DNA of 62,938 nucleotides from the NCBI GenBank assembly GCA_029553545.1, contig JAKPKU010000237.1:1-62938 (forward strand), read 5' to 3'. The position numbers were made by a program, and so were the translations under genes. The DNA comes from Candidatus Cloacimonadota bacterium (GTDB taxonomy: Bacteria; Cloacimonadota; Cloacimonadia; Cloacimonadales; WRIO01). Below are positions 46,252 through 54,882 of the stretch, piece after piece (the first letter of the stretch is position 1; every line of letters starts with the position of its first letter). Under the pieces are notes generated by a model. It was given only the letters and a program-made list of their open reading frames with translations, did no database searches and was not told the DNA's origin.

Positions 46252-48247
46252 GATTGCAATTAACGACGCAATGTTTGTGAAACTATCAAGTGATCTACCT
46301 GAGAAAAAAGAGTTTCAAAAAGGCATTAGGCGTGCACCATCTCGTGGATATCACTTAAATGAGCAAGATACGTTAACAGCACTCAAAAACGCATTGAGAT
46401 ATGTGCCACAAGAATTACACAAAACTCTTGCGCCAGAATTTTTAGAAGAGCTTAGGACAATGGGCAGAATTTACGGCTATAGATACCGCCCAAATGGTAG
46501 AATTTATGGTAAACCAATCAATGAATACAAAGGCATCCCACAAGCTCGCGCAATGCAGGTTATGATAGATAACAATCTTGACTTTGATATTGCACTATAC
46601 CCATATGAATTAGTCACCTATGGAGAAACAGGGCAAGTGTGTCAAAATTGGATGCAATATCAATTAATAAAGAAATATCTTGAAGTAATGACAGAAGACC
46701 AAACACTTGTTGTAAACTCTGGTCACCCATTAGGACTATTCCCCTCAAAACCAGATGCACCACGTGTTATCTCTACAAATGGCTTGATAATTGGCAAATG
46801 GGATAATCCAGAAGACTTTAAAAGATTAACTGCTTTAGGCGTTGCAAACTATGGACAGATGACAGCGGGCGGCTGGATGTATATTGGACCTCAAGGCATT
46901 GTTCACGGCACTTATATTACCTTACTAAATGCTGGACGTCAATATTTGAATATTCCTTCTGATAAAGATCTAAAAGGTGTTTATTTCGTATCATCAGGTT
47001 TAGGTGGAATGTCTGGTGCACAATCAAAAGCAGCTGAGATAGCAGGCGGTATCGGAATTATTGCAGAAGTAGATAAAAGTAGAATTGATACACGCCACTC
47101 ACAAGGTTGGGTAAATCTTGTTTCTGATGATTTGTCACAAATTGCACTTTGGATGAAAGAATATAAAGAAAAAAAGACGCCTATATCTATCGCCTATCAT
47201 GGGAATATTGTTAATCTACTCGAGTACTTTGATGAGAATAATATCCATGTCGAACTGATTTCAGATCAAACATCTTGTCATGCTGTTTACGAAGGTGGCT
47301 ACACTCCTGCAGGCACATCTTTCGAAGAAGGTCGCCGCTTAATAAAAGAAGACCAAAACAAATTTAAACAACTTGTTGATGAATCTTTAATCCGTCATTT
47401 TAAAGTGATTAAACGATTAACAGCTAAAGGGTCTTATTTCTGGGATTATGGCAATAGTTTTATGGCTTCTATCTTTGATGCTGGCGAAAAAAGCATTGCA
47501 AAAAATGGCGTCGATACAAATGAAGGCTTTATTTGGCCCTCTTACGTAGAAGATATTATGGGACCTATTTGCTTTGATAATGGTTATGGTCCATTCCGTT
47601 GGGTTTGTTTGAGTGGCAAAGACGAAGATTTGCACAAAACAGATCAAGCAGCAATGAGCTGTATAGACCCCAATAGGTCTCCTCAAGATAGAGATAATTA
47701 CCATTGGATAGCATCAGCTGAGGAGAATAAACTTGTTGTAGGTACTAAAGCAAGAATCCTCTATGCCGACGAAGAAGGTCGTATTAGAATTGCTCTCAAG
47801 TTTAATGAAATGATTAGAAAAGGTGAAATTGGTCCAGTAATACTCGGTAGAGATCACCATGATGTTTCAGGTACAGATTCACCATTTAGAGAAACTTCTA
47901 ATATTTATGACGGCAGTAATCTAACAGCCGATATGGCAACACAATGCTTTGCTGGAAATGTGGCACGTGGCATGACTTTAGTAGTATTATCAAATGGTGG
48001 CGGAGTTGGCATCGGACGTTCAGTCAATGGTGGTAATGGTATTGTGCTTGATGGAAGCAAAAGAATGGACACTATTGTTTCTTCAGGCTTGTCTTGGGAT
48101 GTGATGGGTGGCGTTGCAAGAAGAAATTGGGCACGTAATGAAAACGCTATTAAAACTGTCAGTGAATGGAACATAAAACACCAAGGACTTGGACATATAA
48201 CGATACCATATGATTGCGATCAAGATTATTTAAAAACACTTATATAA
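46241..48247 (+). CDS. hutU: Urocanate hydratase, long form
   Basis: This 668-residue enzyme of histidine breakdown is of the longer type also seen in Bacteroidetes and animals (the Pseudomonas/Bacillus type is about 550). Motifs include GQMTAGGWMYIGPQGIVHGT, VSSGLGGMSGAQSKAAEIA (NAD+ site), DTRHSQGWVNLV, and a C-terminal active-site region DYGNSFMASIFDAG through GPFRWVCLSG. hutH and hutI are absent; an FGase-type gene lies at 23221. A GGAGGA site sits tight to the first ATG; the second ATG (46244) is an alternative. Confidence 0.94.
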   Translation: MMDKIAINDAMFVKLSSDLPEKKEFQKGIRRAPSRGYHLNEQDTLTALKNALRYVPQELHKTLAPEFLEELRTMGRIYGYRYRPNGRIYGKPINEYKGIPQARAMQVMIDNNLDFDIALYPYELVTYGETGQVCQNWMQYQLIKKYLEVMTEDQTLVVNSGHPLGLFPSKPDAPRVISTNGLIIGKWDNPEDFKRLTALGVANYGQMTAGGWMYIGPQGIVHGTYITLLNAGRQYLNIPSDKDLKGVYFVSSGLGGMSGAQSKAAEIAGGIGIIAEVDKSRIDTRHSQGWVNLVSDDLSQIALWMKEYKEKKTPISIAYHGNIVNLLEYFDENNIHVELISDQTSCHAVYEGGYTPAGTSFEEGRRLIKEDQNKFKQLVDESLIRHFKVIKRLTAKGSYFWDYGNSFMASIFDAGEKSIAKNGVDTNEGFIWPSYVEDIMGPICFDNGYGPFRWVCLSGKDEDLHKTDQAAMSCIDPNRSPQDRDNYHWIASAEENKLVVGTKARILYADEEGRIRIALKFNEMIRKGEIGPVILGRDHHDVSGTDSPFRETSNIYDGSNLTADMATQCFAGNVARGMTLVVLSNGGGVGIGRSVNGGNGIVLDGSKRMDTIVSSGLSWDVMGGVARRNWARNENAIKTVSEWNIKHQGLGHITIPYDCDQDYLKTLI

Positions 48248-48252
48248 ATTAG

Positions 48253-48281
48253 AAAAGCGGGCTTTAAAGCCCGCTTTTTTT
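48253..48281. terminator. Bidirectional terminator between hutU and the phosphatase gene
   Basis: The perfect palindrome AAAAGCGGGCTTT/AAAGCCCGCTTTT has T-runs on both strands and lies between convergent genes. Confidence 0.88.
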
Positions 48282-48888
48282 ATAAATCAGTTACTGTTTC
48301 ACCTTTTTGTTTAATAGGTTCACCTTCTAAAGTAAATTCAACTAATGATACTCCACAGGGCTTAATATTTTTTGACTTTAATTTCCAATATTTACTTATC
48401 ACTGCATAGAGCAATAATGCATGAATTCTCGCTGAATGAGAGACGACCAATATACCTTTTTCTCCAGACATAAAAAAAAGACGATATAAATCTCTAATCT
48501 CTTTTAATTGCTTAATAAATAAAAACGAGTACAAAGACTTAATTACGCACGTTGCAATCCACATATTTGTCGATAGCTTGATCCCTTTTAAAAAGAAAGG
48601 CGGCTTCATAGTTATTTCTTGCAAATTATCTTCATAATAAATTGGACGTTTTGAAATGTTTACTATTTTTGCTGTTTCCTTTGTTCTCTCGAGAGGGCTG
48701 GAAAACACGACACTATATTTACCTTCTAATTCTTTTGCGACATCTTTACACTGCTCGACGCCATTTTCAGTTAACTCTGAATCACCCCAACGGTAAATGC
48801 TTTCAATAAAATCATTATAGCTAATTCTCAATGACCAATCTTCCAGAAGGTGCTCAGCTTCTCCATGTCTTAATATATATATTTTCAT
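48280..48888 (-). CDS. Histidine-phosphatase (phosphoglycerate-mutase-like) family protein
   Basis: This 202-residue protein has the phospho-His motif YILRHGEAEH at the N-terminus, SSPLERTKETA near 60 and the second catalytic His in VVSHSARIHAL near 150. SixA/CobC-type phosphatases are related, but the substrate is unknown. The stop overlaps the terminator and the start overlaps the mltG stop by four bases. Confidence 0.85.
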   Translation of the reverse strand: MKIYILRHGEAEHLLEDWSLRISYNDFIESIYRWGDSELTENGVEQCKDVAKELEGKYSVVFSSPLERTKETAKIVNISKRPIYYEDNLQEITMKPPFFLKGIKLSTNMWIATCVIKSLYSFLFIKQLKEIRDLYRLFFMSGEKGILVVSHSARIHALLLYAVISKYWKLKSKNIKPCGVSLVEFTLEGEPIKQKGETVTDL

Positions 48889-49874
48889 ACTCTTTTCATT
48901 TCTCTTTGTTTTCTTAAATGCTCCTGATAAGTTTTAGTGAAAATATGCCTTCTATCTGGCATTGCAAAAAAGAATAAATAATCTGTTTTATCAGGATTAA
49001 TGCAAGCGTCTATAGTTGATACTGCGGGCGAGCAAATCGGCGTAGGCGGCAACCCAAAGTGTTTGTATGTATTAAATGGTGTATCAGATTTTAAATCACT
49101 GTAATAAAGCTTCCCTTTTTTGATGCCATACTCTTCTAAATGATAGGTAGTAGTTGGATCAGCTTGTAACAGCATCTTTTTATTTAATCTATTTATATAA
49201 ACACTTGCAATGAGTGGTTTTTCATCATTAAATACAGCTTCTCTTTCAACAATTGAGGCAAGCTTTAGTATTCGATAAAACTGGGCTTTATTTTCAATAT
49301 TAATGTTTTTGGCATGTAGCCTTGCAAATAGGTTAAAAACCATTTTTTTTAGAATCTCTTCTTCTTGATTATTCTTGTTAAAGATATATGTGTCTGGATA
49401 TAAAAAACCTTCAAGGGTCGACGCTTTAAAACCTGTTATTTGGCGAGTAAATACTGAATCATTGACTAATTCTGTCATGCGCTCTAAAGAACCTAATTCA
49501 TGGCTATTTATCAGTCTTATAGTAGCATACATTGACAAGCCCTCAGGTATAGTTATCTGCTTTACTTCTATTTCTCCACTGATGATTTTTTCTATTGCAG
49601 TTTTGATAGATATTTTACCATTAAATAGATATGTACCTTTTTTTAGTTGCTTGTCACAATTCTTTATTCTTACAAGTATATTAAAAGCAAAGCTTGATTT
49701 TATGATTCCTTCCGTTTGTAGTTCTTCAGAAATACTACGTGCAGGTTGCCCGTTCCTAATAGTGAATAGTTTATTATCTACTTTAACTTGAATATTTATC
49801 ATTATCAAAAATACAGCAGTAATAAAGAGAAACAATAGAATAATTGATAAGATTAAAAAAGTGTATTTATTCAT
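48885..49874 (-). CDS. mltG: Endolytic transglycosylase MltG
   Basis: This 329-residue protein has one N-terminal membrane helix (about 6-28), a LysM-like segment, and the catalytic Glu in LASIVEREAVFNDEKPLIASV near 215 (split by the usual loop). PFNTYKHFGLPPTPICSPAV and DYLFFFA follow. It cleaves nascent glycan strands at the inner membrane and sets glycan chain length. Its start overlaps the ruvX gene by eight bases, a pairing common across bacteria. Confidence 0.94.
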   Translation of the reverse strand: MNKYTFLILSIILLFLFITAVFLIMINIQVKVDNKLFTIRNGQPARSISEELQTEGIIKSSFAFNILVRIKNCDKQLKKGTYLFNGKISIKTAIEKIISGEIEVKQITIPEGLSMYATIRLINSHELGSLERMTELVNDSVFTRQITGFKASTLEGFLYPDTYIFNKNNQEEEILKKMVFNLFARLHAKNINIENKAQFYRILKLASIVEREAVFNDEKPLIASVYINRLNKKMLLQADPTTTYHLEEYGIKKGKLYYSDLKSDTPFNTYKHFGLPPTPICSPAVSTIDACINPDKTDYLFFFAMPDRRHIFTKTYQEHLRKQREMKRV

Positions 49875-50286
49875 TTACATTTACTTTCAAATAGCTCGTT
49901 AAAATAAGTGCAGCAGCGGTTTGATCTATTACTTTTTTACTATCTTTAATACTTAATCCTTTTTCAATTAGTATCTTTTTAGCATCTGATGTTGAGTATC
50001 TCTCATCCCACAAGATAATTGGGATATTTATACTTTCTGATAAGCTTTCATAAACCCTACGGACTTCTTGTGTTTTTTGAGTATCAAACCCAGCCACACT
50101 GATTGGCAAACCGAGTATTATTTTACCTACATTTTCTTTTTTTATTATTATATTGATTTCTTGAATCAGAGTGTCAATTCCGTTATTATTTAAAGTTAAA
50201 TATGGTTTTGCTATTATTCTAAGTGGATCACTTAAAGCTAAACCAATATTCTTTTCACCGTAGTCAACTGCTAATAATCTGTACAT
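49867..50286 (-). CDS. ruvX: Putative pre-16S rRNA nuclease / RuvX (YqgF)
   Basis: This 139-residue RNase H-fold nuclease has MYRLLAVDYGEKNIGLALSD at the start, LGLPISVAG near 70 and WDERYSTSDAKKIL near 98, with catalytic acids in VDYG, DER and DQTAAALIL. YqgF trims 16S rRNA 5' ends or resolves Holliday junctions. It follows two lipoprotein genes and overlaps mltG. Confidence 0.94.
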   Translation of the reverse strand: MYRLLAVDYGEKNIGLALSDPLRIIAKPYLTLNNNGIDTLIQEINIIIKKENVGKIILGLPISVAGFDTQKTQEVRRVYESLSESINIPIILWDERYSTSDAKKILIEKGLSIKDSKKVIDQTAAALILTSYLKVNVNE

Positions 50287-50295
50287 AATCTAATT

Positions 50296-50865
50296 CTAAA
50301 CTATTGATTCATCTACCCAAATAGCAATTACCCAGCGTCCATCCTCTTGCTTTAAATAAAATCGTGCATATCCAATAGCAGTAATATCTGAGGAATAATT
50401 GTAATATAAATGCAAGTAAAAAGGACATAAAACAACCACCCAGTTTTCGTGTCCAATTTGATTATCATTTACCCAAGATGACTGTGGGGGTATTTCAAGT
50501 GTTAATAGAATATTGTCTGGTGAAGCAAAAGATCCATCGCTCGATCCCTTTGAAAAAAGATTAGTATGATATTCGACTTCTTGTTCAAAGCCCCACCAAT
50601 CAACGCCAACAGCACTGATATCAGAGTTCAAGATTTGAAATCTAAAAGACTTTGATAAGCAAGATTTATACAATTCTATATCTTTTTGATTATAAGCTAA
50701 AGTTAAATTTCTTAGCACATTATCTGGTGTTGTTGGTGGATAACCAAGTGTTTCTGGATTATTTTGTTTATTTTCAATTCCTGGGTTAAAGGGGTTTTCA
50801 CATGACAGAGTGAATAAAGCAATAAACAAAACTATTGCTGTAGTAATCTTATAGCGCAAATTCAT
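50296..50865 (-). CDS. Lipoprotein of unknown function, paralogue of the next gene
   Basis: This 189-residue protein has a signal and lipobox (FTLSC, Cys near 22) followed by a Pro/Asn-rich linker and an NTF2-like alpha/beta domain. VLRNLTLAYNQKDIELYKSCL near 52 and VIAIWVDES at the end correspond to motifs in the neighbouring gene. Function is unknown. It overlaps the upstream paralogue by 17 bases. Confidence 0.75.
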   Translation of the reverse strand: MNLRYKITTAIVLFIALFTLSCENPFNPGIENKQNNPETLGYPPTTPDNVLRNLTLAYNQKDIELYKSCLSKSFRFQILNSDISAVGVDWWGFEQEVEYHTNLFSKGSSDGSFASPDNILLTLEIPPQSSWVNDNQIGHENWVVVLCPFYLHLYYNYSSDITAIGYARFYLKQEDGRWVIAIWVDESIV

Positions 50866-51427
50866 TCTTTATTCTCCCCCATGTCCAACTTGATGATAGT
50901 CGATAGTCATTCCACTCTTTTATAACCCAAAAACCATTATTATCTTTGATCATATATATTCTAAATTGCCCAGCAAAAACATGTGGTAATCCATTTATAT
51001 TATGTGGGATTGTTAACTCATAATTTCTATAAAACCATGCACGGTCAACTTGAATATTATCATTTTGTGAAGTTATTTTACTTAAAGTTAGTGCCATTGC
51101 TGAGTTTGCATTGATTCTTTGAAAAGCGTTGATTAACATTTCTGTTTCACTACTTTTATTCCATGAAACAGGTAATGAGAAGTCTGAGACATCTTGATTG
51201 TCGAAAAAGAAACTAAATCCATCAGCAAATAGGTTTTGATAATTATACACATTTTCTCTATAATTATATGAAAACAAGAGGTTTTCAAGTGTTTTTTCTG
51301 GTGTAATAGGGAAAGAATTCCACTCCGCTGGCTTATCAGGTTTTTCCGATTCTCTTGGTGTAAATACATCACAACCTGATAATGCTATAATACAAATAAA
51401 TAAAACTAAATATAATAACTTTTTCAT
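50849..51427 (-). CDS. Lipoprotein of unknown function
   Basis: This 192-residue protein has the lipobox ALSGC (Cys near 19), then a short linker and an NTF2-like domain: TLENLLFSYNYRENVYNYQNL, VDRAWFYRNYEL, and WVIKEWNDY near the end. It is the first of a four-gene minus-strand run with its paralogue, ruvX and mltG. The paired domains suggest an envelope protein family that was duplicated; ligand unknown. Confidence 0.75.
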   Translation of the reverse strand: MKKLLYLVLFICIIALSGCDVFTPRESEKPDKPAEWNSFPITPEKTLENLLFSYNYRENVYNYQNLFADGFSFFFDNQDVSDFSLPVSWNKSSETEMLINAFQRINANSAMALTLSKITSQNDNIQVDRAWFYRNYELTIPHNINGLPHVFAGQFRIYMIKDNNGFWVIKEWNDYRLSSSWTWGRIKNEFAL

Positions 51428-51618
51428 AATTCAAATATAGACTGAATGCAAAAAATGTCAAGAGTTTTTTGTAGATCTTTTTTATTCTGCATCTTCTCTG
51501 CCCTTCAAGTAGCATTTATATAATATACTCAGCCACATTATAATAACCAAAACCTGTTAATATTACAACATTATTTTATTGTTAAACTGAACTTTTTTCA
51601 TTTACCAAGATTATTAGA

Positions 51619-51897
51619 GGCTGTTGCATAGTATCCAAAATAGCCTATAAAAGAATAAAGTAGAATCAAAAATAAAAACATCACCCTCTACATATATAGG
51701 GTTTACAAAATGGGGTTTTTGATAAACTATTTTCACCTAAATCAGCAGATGCCTACTACGAGCTGATTTACAGATGATTTTTTTCATAGCAATTACTATC
51801 ATTAGTTGAAACAGGTCAATTACATTACATCTTTAGTTTTCAGTATTCTTCAATTCTGTAAACCTATATTATTCATTAATCAACATCAAATCACTCA
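51619..51897 (+). mobile_element. Non-autonomous TIR element (MITE-like), copy C
   Basis: This copy begins GGCTGTTGCATAGTATCC and aligns with copies A and B along its length, including the CCCTCTACATATATAGGG hairpin and AAATCAGCAGATGCCTACTA. The far tip is less well preserved. The element is preceded by AGA and sits in a promoter region. Confidence 0.75.
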
Positions 51898-51990
51898 AAA
51901 ATATATAAACAATATATCTTTTTGTTATTATTTATTGTGCTTATTATTCTGTTTCTCTCTATTATTCAGCTATTATAGGTTTTTAATAAA

Positions 51991-52008
51991 TTGGCACTTA
52001 AAATGCTA
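51991..52008 (+). promoter_or_regulatory. Possible sigma-54 (-24/-12) promoter
   Basis: TTGGCAC, six bases, then TGCTA gives the GG-N10-GC spacing of sigma-54 promoters. The predicted start would leave an 18-base leader with an AAGGAGG ribosome binding site before the ATG at 52035. It is a single short match in an AT-rich gap. Confidence 0.35.
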
Positions 52009-52034
52009 TATTAAAGTATTACAAGGAGGGTAAA

Positions 52035-52763
52035 ATGGACAAGATATTCTTAATAACGATTGTGGTACTATTATTACTATTACCCATTTTAAATACAGAA
52101 GCAAAGTCAAATAACAGTAATACCAGCTTAACTGAATTAGATCTAAAATCTGTAAATAGTGTAGAGACTTCTATTGCATGTGCGATCTATTTAACCCAGG
52201 GTAAAACGCCAAGTATTAGCGTTAAAGGACAAGGTAAAGATAATTTAAACATCTATGTTAAAGGGAAAACACTCTATATTAAAAGCAAAGATGAAGGTTT
52301 TTCTTTAAAGCACATTTTTAAGAACAAAACTGCAGACTTGGTTATAACTATATGTTTAAAGGACATTAAAGGTATTAATGTAAAAGGGGCAGCGTCTATT
52401 GAGAATAGCACACCATTAGAGGGTAGCGATCTAAGTATTAGACTAAATGGTGTAGGAGCAATTGAGCTAACTGAGCTAAATTACAATAATATAAATGCCA
52501 AACTCGAAGGTACAGGCGCAATAGAACTCGAAGGCACAACTAATACTCTATATTTAAGTTTAAAAGGCGTAGGCAGTATTGAAACTGAAAACTTGAAAGC
52601 ATATTCTTGTAAAGCATTTAATTATGGTATTGGTGCAATAAGCCTCTATGCTGAAAACGAGTTAGAAGCAACTTTATCAGGTGTTGGCTCAATAGAATAT
52701 TATGGTAATCCAAAAGTAATAAAACACGTGAATGGTATAGGTACAATCGACAAAGCAAATTAA
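52035..52763 (+). CDS. DUF2807 family envelope protein (GIN-domain beta-solenoid)
   Basis: This 242-residue protein has a signal peptide (about 1-22, ending TEA) and then a DUF2807/GIN domain: LKSVNSVETSIACAIYLTQG, DLVITICLKDIKGINVKGAA and repeated G(V/T)G(S/A)IE units (LNGVGAIEL, LEGTGAIEL, LKGVGSIE, LSGVGSIEY). This repeat forms a right-handed beta-helix. Members are common in Bacteroidetes, and their role is not established. An AAGGAGGG ribosome binding site precedes the ATG. The rRNA methyltransferase gene is convergent, two bases away. Confidence 0.88.
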   Translation: MDKIFLITIVVLLLLLPILNTEAKSNNSNTSLTELDLKSVNSVETSIACAIYLTQGKTPSISVKGQGKDNLNIYVKGKTLYIKSKDEGFSLKHIFKNKTADLVITICLKDIKGINVKGAASIENSTPLEGSDLSIRLNGVGAIELTELNYNNINAKLEGTGAIELEGTTNTLYLSLKGVGSIETENLKAYSCKAFNYGIGAISLYAENELEATLSGVGSIEYYGNPKVIKHVNGIGTIDKAN

Positions 52764-52764
52764 A

Positions 52765-54111
52765 TTATTGAAGCTTTAAATGACACAAGCTTTCAATATG
52801 CCATGTATGTGGGAACATATCGTAAGGGTGTATCACATCAATGCAATACCCTTTTGAAATAAACAAGTTTAAGTCGCGCACTTGAGTTGATGGATTGCAG
52901 CTCATATAGATAATCTCAGATATCTTCAAATCTGCAATTAGGTTAATTGTCTCTGTTTCCAATCCCTTACGAGGTGGATCAAAAACTATCAAGTCAATTT
53001 TATTATCTTTCACTACTTTTGGCAGAACGGCTTCTACCCCACCTTGAACAAACTCGATATTGTTAATATTATTGTACTTTGCATTATATTCTGCATTAAC
53101 TATTGCCTCAGAGTTTGATTCAATGCAAATGACTTTATTATGTCTTTTTGTTAAAATAAGCCCAATTGTGCCTGTGCCAGAGTATGCGTCAACTATTGTT
53201 TTATTTTCACCAGTAATGCTTAAAATGTGTTGATATATGGTAAAAGCTTGTTGATGATTCACTTGATAAAAAGCTTTATAATGTACTTGTAGTTTAAGAT
53301 CATCAATTAACTCATGAAGATATGCCCTTCCATAAAGCACTTTCTCCTCTCCTCCCAAAATAACATTACTCTTATCAGGCTGTATGTTTTGAATTATACC
53401 AACTACCATAGGAAATTTATCAGTTATCCTTTTAACAAGAAGCTTTGAAAAAGGCAGTTTTCTTGTCTTTGTAACAAGTATCAAAAGGACTTCGCTTGTG
53501 TCATGATTAGTTCTAATGCCAATGTGCCTTAAATTGCCACTGTGGCTATCTTCTTCATATATCTTAATATTAGTGTCTTTGACATAGTCTATTATTTCAT
53601 CAGCTATCATGTTAAACAAAAGAGGATGAAGCAAGCATTCTTTTTGTGGCTTTACATTATGCGAGCCTCGCTCAAACATCCCATAAGCTGGCACTCCATT
53701 AATCATACTTAAAGGCAAGAATGACTTATTTCTATAATGATATGCTTGCGGAGAAGGTTTAATGGGATGAACACATGCAGCACTATTTAAACTTTTATAA
53801 ATATCTTTTATAATAATGTCTTTTAATTCAAGTTGTTGTTGGTAATCGATATTGACCCAATTACACCCCCCACAGCGGTCGGATATACTGCATTTAATGT
53901 CTTTTCTTAGCGGAGATGGTTCAATGATCTTTGTTATTTGAGCAAAGGCGTTTTTCTTTTTGAAATATAAAACTTCAACATCGACGATATCATTGGGCAG
54001 GGCATTTTCTATAAAAACAGTAGTATCATTTGCATAAGCAATACCATAGCCTTGATGTATGCATTTTTCAACTTTAAGGCTTGTTAAATATTTTGTATTA
54101 TCAAGACTCAT
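52765..54111 (-). CDS. 23S rRNA (uracil-5)-methyltransferase, RlmD/RlmCD type
   Basis: This 448-residue TrmA/RumA-family enzyme has an N-terminal TRAM domain (GYGIAYANDTTVFIENALPG-like, ending QITKIIEPSP), a 4Fe-4S cysteine set (CSISDRCGGCNW near 72 and a later KECLL), SAM motif VDAYSGTGTIGLIL near 312, FDPPRKGLE and the catalytic Cys in YMSCNPSTQVRDL near 408. It methylates uridine at C5 in 23S rRNA. Position specificity cannot be told from sequence. Confidence 0.92.
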   Translation of the reverse strand: MSLDNTKYLTSLKVEKCIHQGYGIAYANDTTVFIENALPNDIVDVEVLYFKKKNAFAQITKIIEPSPLRKDIKCSISDRCGGCNWVNIDYQQQLELKDIIIKDIYKSLNSAACVHPIKPSPQAYHYRNKSFLPLSMINGVPAYGMFERGSHNVKPQKECLLHPLLFNMIADEIIDYVKDTNIKIYEEDSHSGNLRHIGIRTNHDTSEVLLILVTKTRKLPFSKLLVKRITDKFPMVVGIIQNIQPDKSNVILGGEEKVLYGRAYLHELIDDLKLQVHYKAFYQVNHQQAFTIYQHILSITGENKTIVDAYSGTGTIGLILTKRHNKVICIESNSEAIVNAEYNAKYNNINNIEFVQGGVEAVLPKVVKDNKIDLIVFDPPRKGLETETINLIADLKISEIIYMSCNPSTQVRDLNLFISKGYCIDVIHPYDMFPHTWHIESLCHLKLQ

Positions 54112-54120
54112 TTAATCTGT

Positions 54121-54879
54121 TTATAATCTGCCGATTAATTGCATAAACTTGAGTTTCCATACCATATAAACTGCTTCATAGATAATCTTTTTAGACATCT
54201 TAGACTGACCGCTTCTTCTATCAGTAAATACAATTGGCATTTCATGAATATCAAATCTGTTTACCCATGCTCTAAAGTTTATTTCAATTTGAAATGAATA
54301 ACCATCAGCCATTATTTTTTCTAAGTTAATTTTCTTTAAAACATCAGAGCGTATACATTTAAACCCACCTGTTGGGTCTTTAATAGGCATACGAGTTATT
54401 ATTTGAACATACTTAGAAGCAAAATAGCTCAAAATTAGTCTTGATAGGGGCCAATTTACAACATTTATCCCACACACATATCTCGAACCGATAATAACAT
54501 CATGCTCTTCGGATAGTTTTACCATTTGGGGTATCATATTCGGATCATGTGAAAAGTCGGCATCCATTTGTATAATAGCATCATAATTATGTTTTAATGA
54601 ATACATAAAACCTTCAACATATGCCGTACCAAGCCCCATCTTACCTTTTCTTTTTAAAAGATGAATTCGACTATCTTCTTGCGACATCTCTTCGACTTTT
54701 GTTGCCGTATTATCAGGAGAATTATCATCGACTATTAATATATCTATGTCAATATCAGCTTGACTGTCAGAATCATGTGTATGTGCAAAAGGTATTCCTG
54801 TTTGTTGAAATACTGCTTTTATAATAGCTTCAATATTATCCATTTCATTGTATGTAGGTATTATCAAAAGGTATTTCAT
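54121..54879 (-). CDS. Polyprenol-phosphate mannose synthase (DPM1-like GT2)
   Basis: This 252-residue soluble glycosyltransferase has IIPTYNEMDNIEAI, the metal site in QMDADFSHDP, IGSRYV, and RMPIKDPTGGFKCIR with DRRSGQSKMS near 226. These are the marks of dolichol/polyprenol-phosphate mannose synthases rather than generic GT2. It charges a lipid-phosphate carrier with mannose from GDP-mannose at the cytoplasmic face. It follows an acyltransferase by 3 bases and belongs to the polyprenol cluster to 58446. Confidence 0.9.
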   Translation of the reverse strand: MKYLLIIPTYNEMDNIEAIIKAVFQQTGIPFAHTHDSDSQADIDIDILIVDDNSPDNTATKVEEMSQEDSRIHLLKRKGKMGLGTAYVEGFMYSLKHNYDAIIQMDADFSHDPNMIPQMVKLSEEHDVIIGSRYVCGINVVNWPLSRLILSYFASKYVQIITRMPIKDPTGGFKCIRSDVLKKINLEKIMADGYSFQIEINFRAWVNRFDIHEMPIVFTDRRSGQSKMSKKIIYEAVYMVWKLKFMQLIGRL

Positions 54880-54882
54880 TTC

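Larger units (their letters stand above)
51428..52034. other. Intergenic region before the DUF2807 gene
   Basis: A divergent gap of 607 bases holds TIR element copy C (51619-51897) and a -24/-12-like promoter near 51991. No gene is seen; a 75-codon frame at 51806 runs out of the TIR element and is not supported. Confidence 0.65.

Noticed and set aside
51806-52033. 75-residue gene before DUF2807
   Set aside because: It starts inside TIR element copy C and runs across the promoter region of the next gene.
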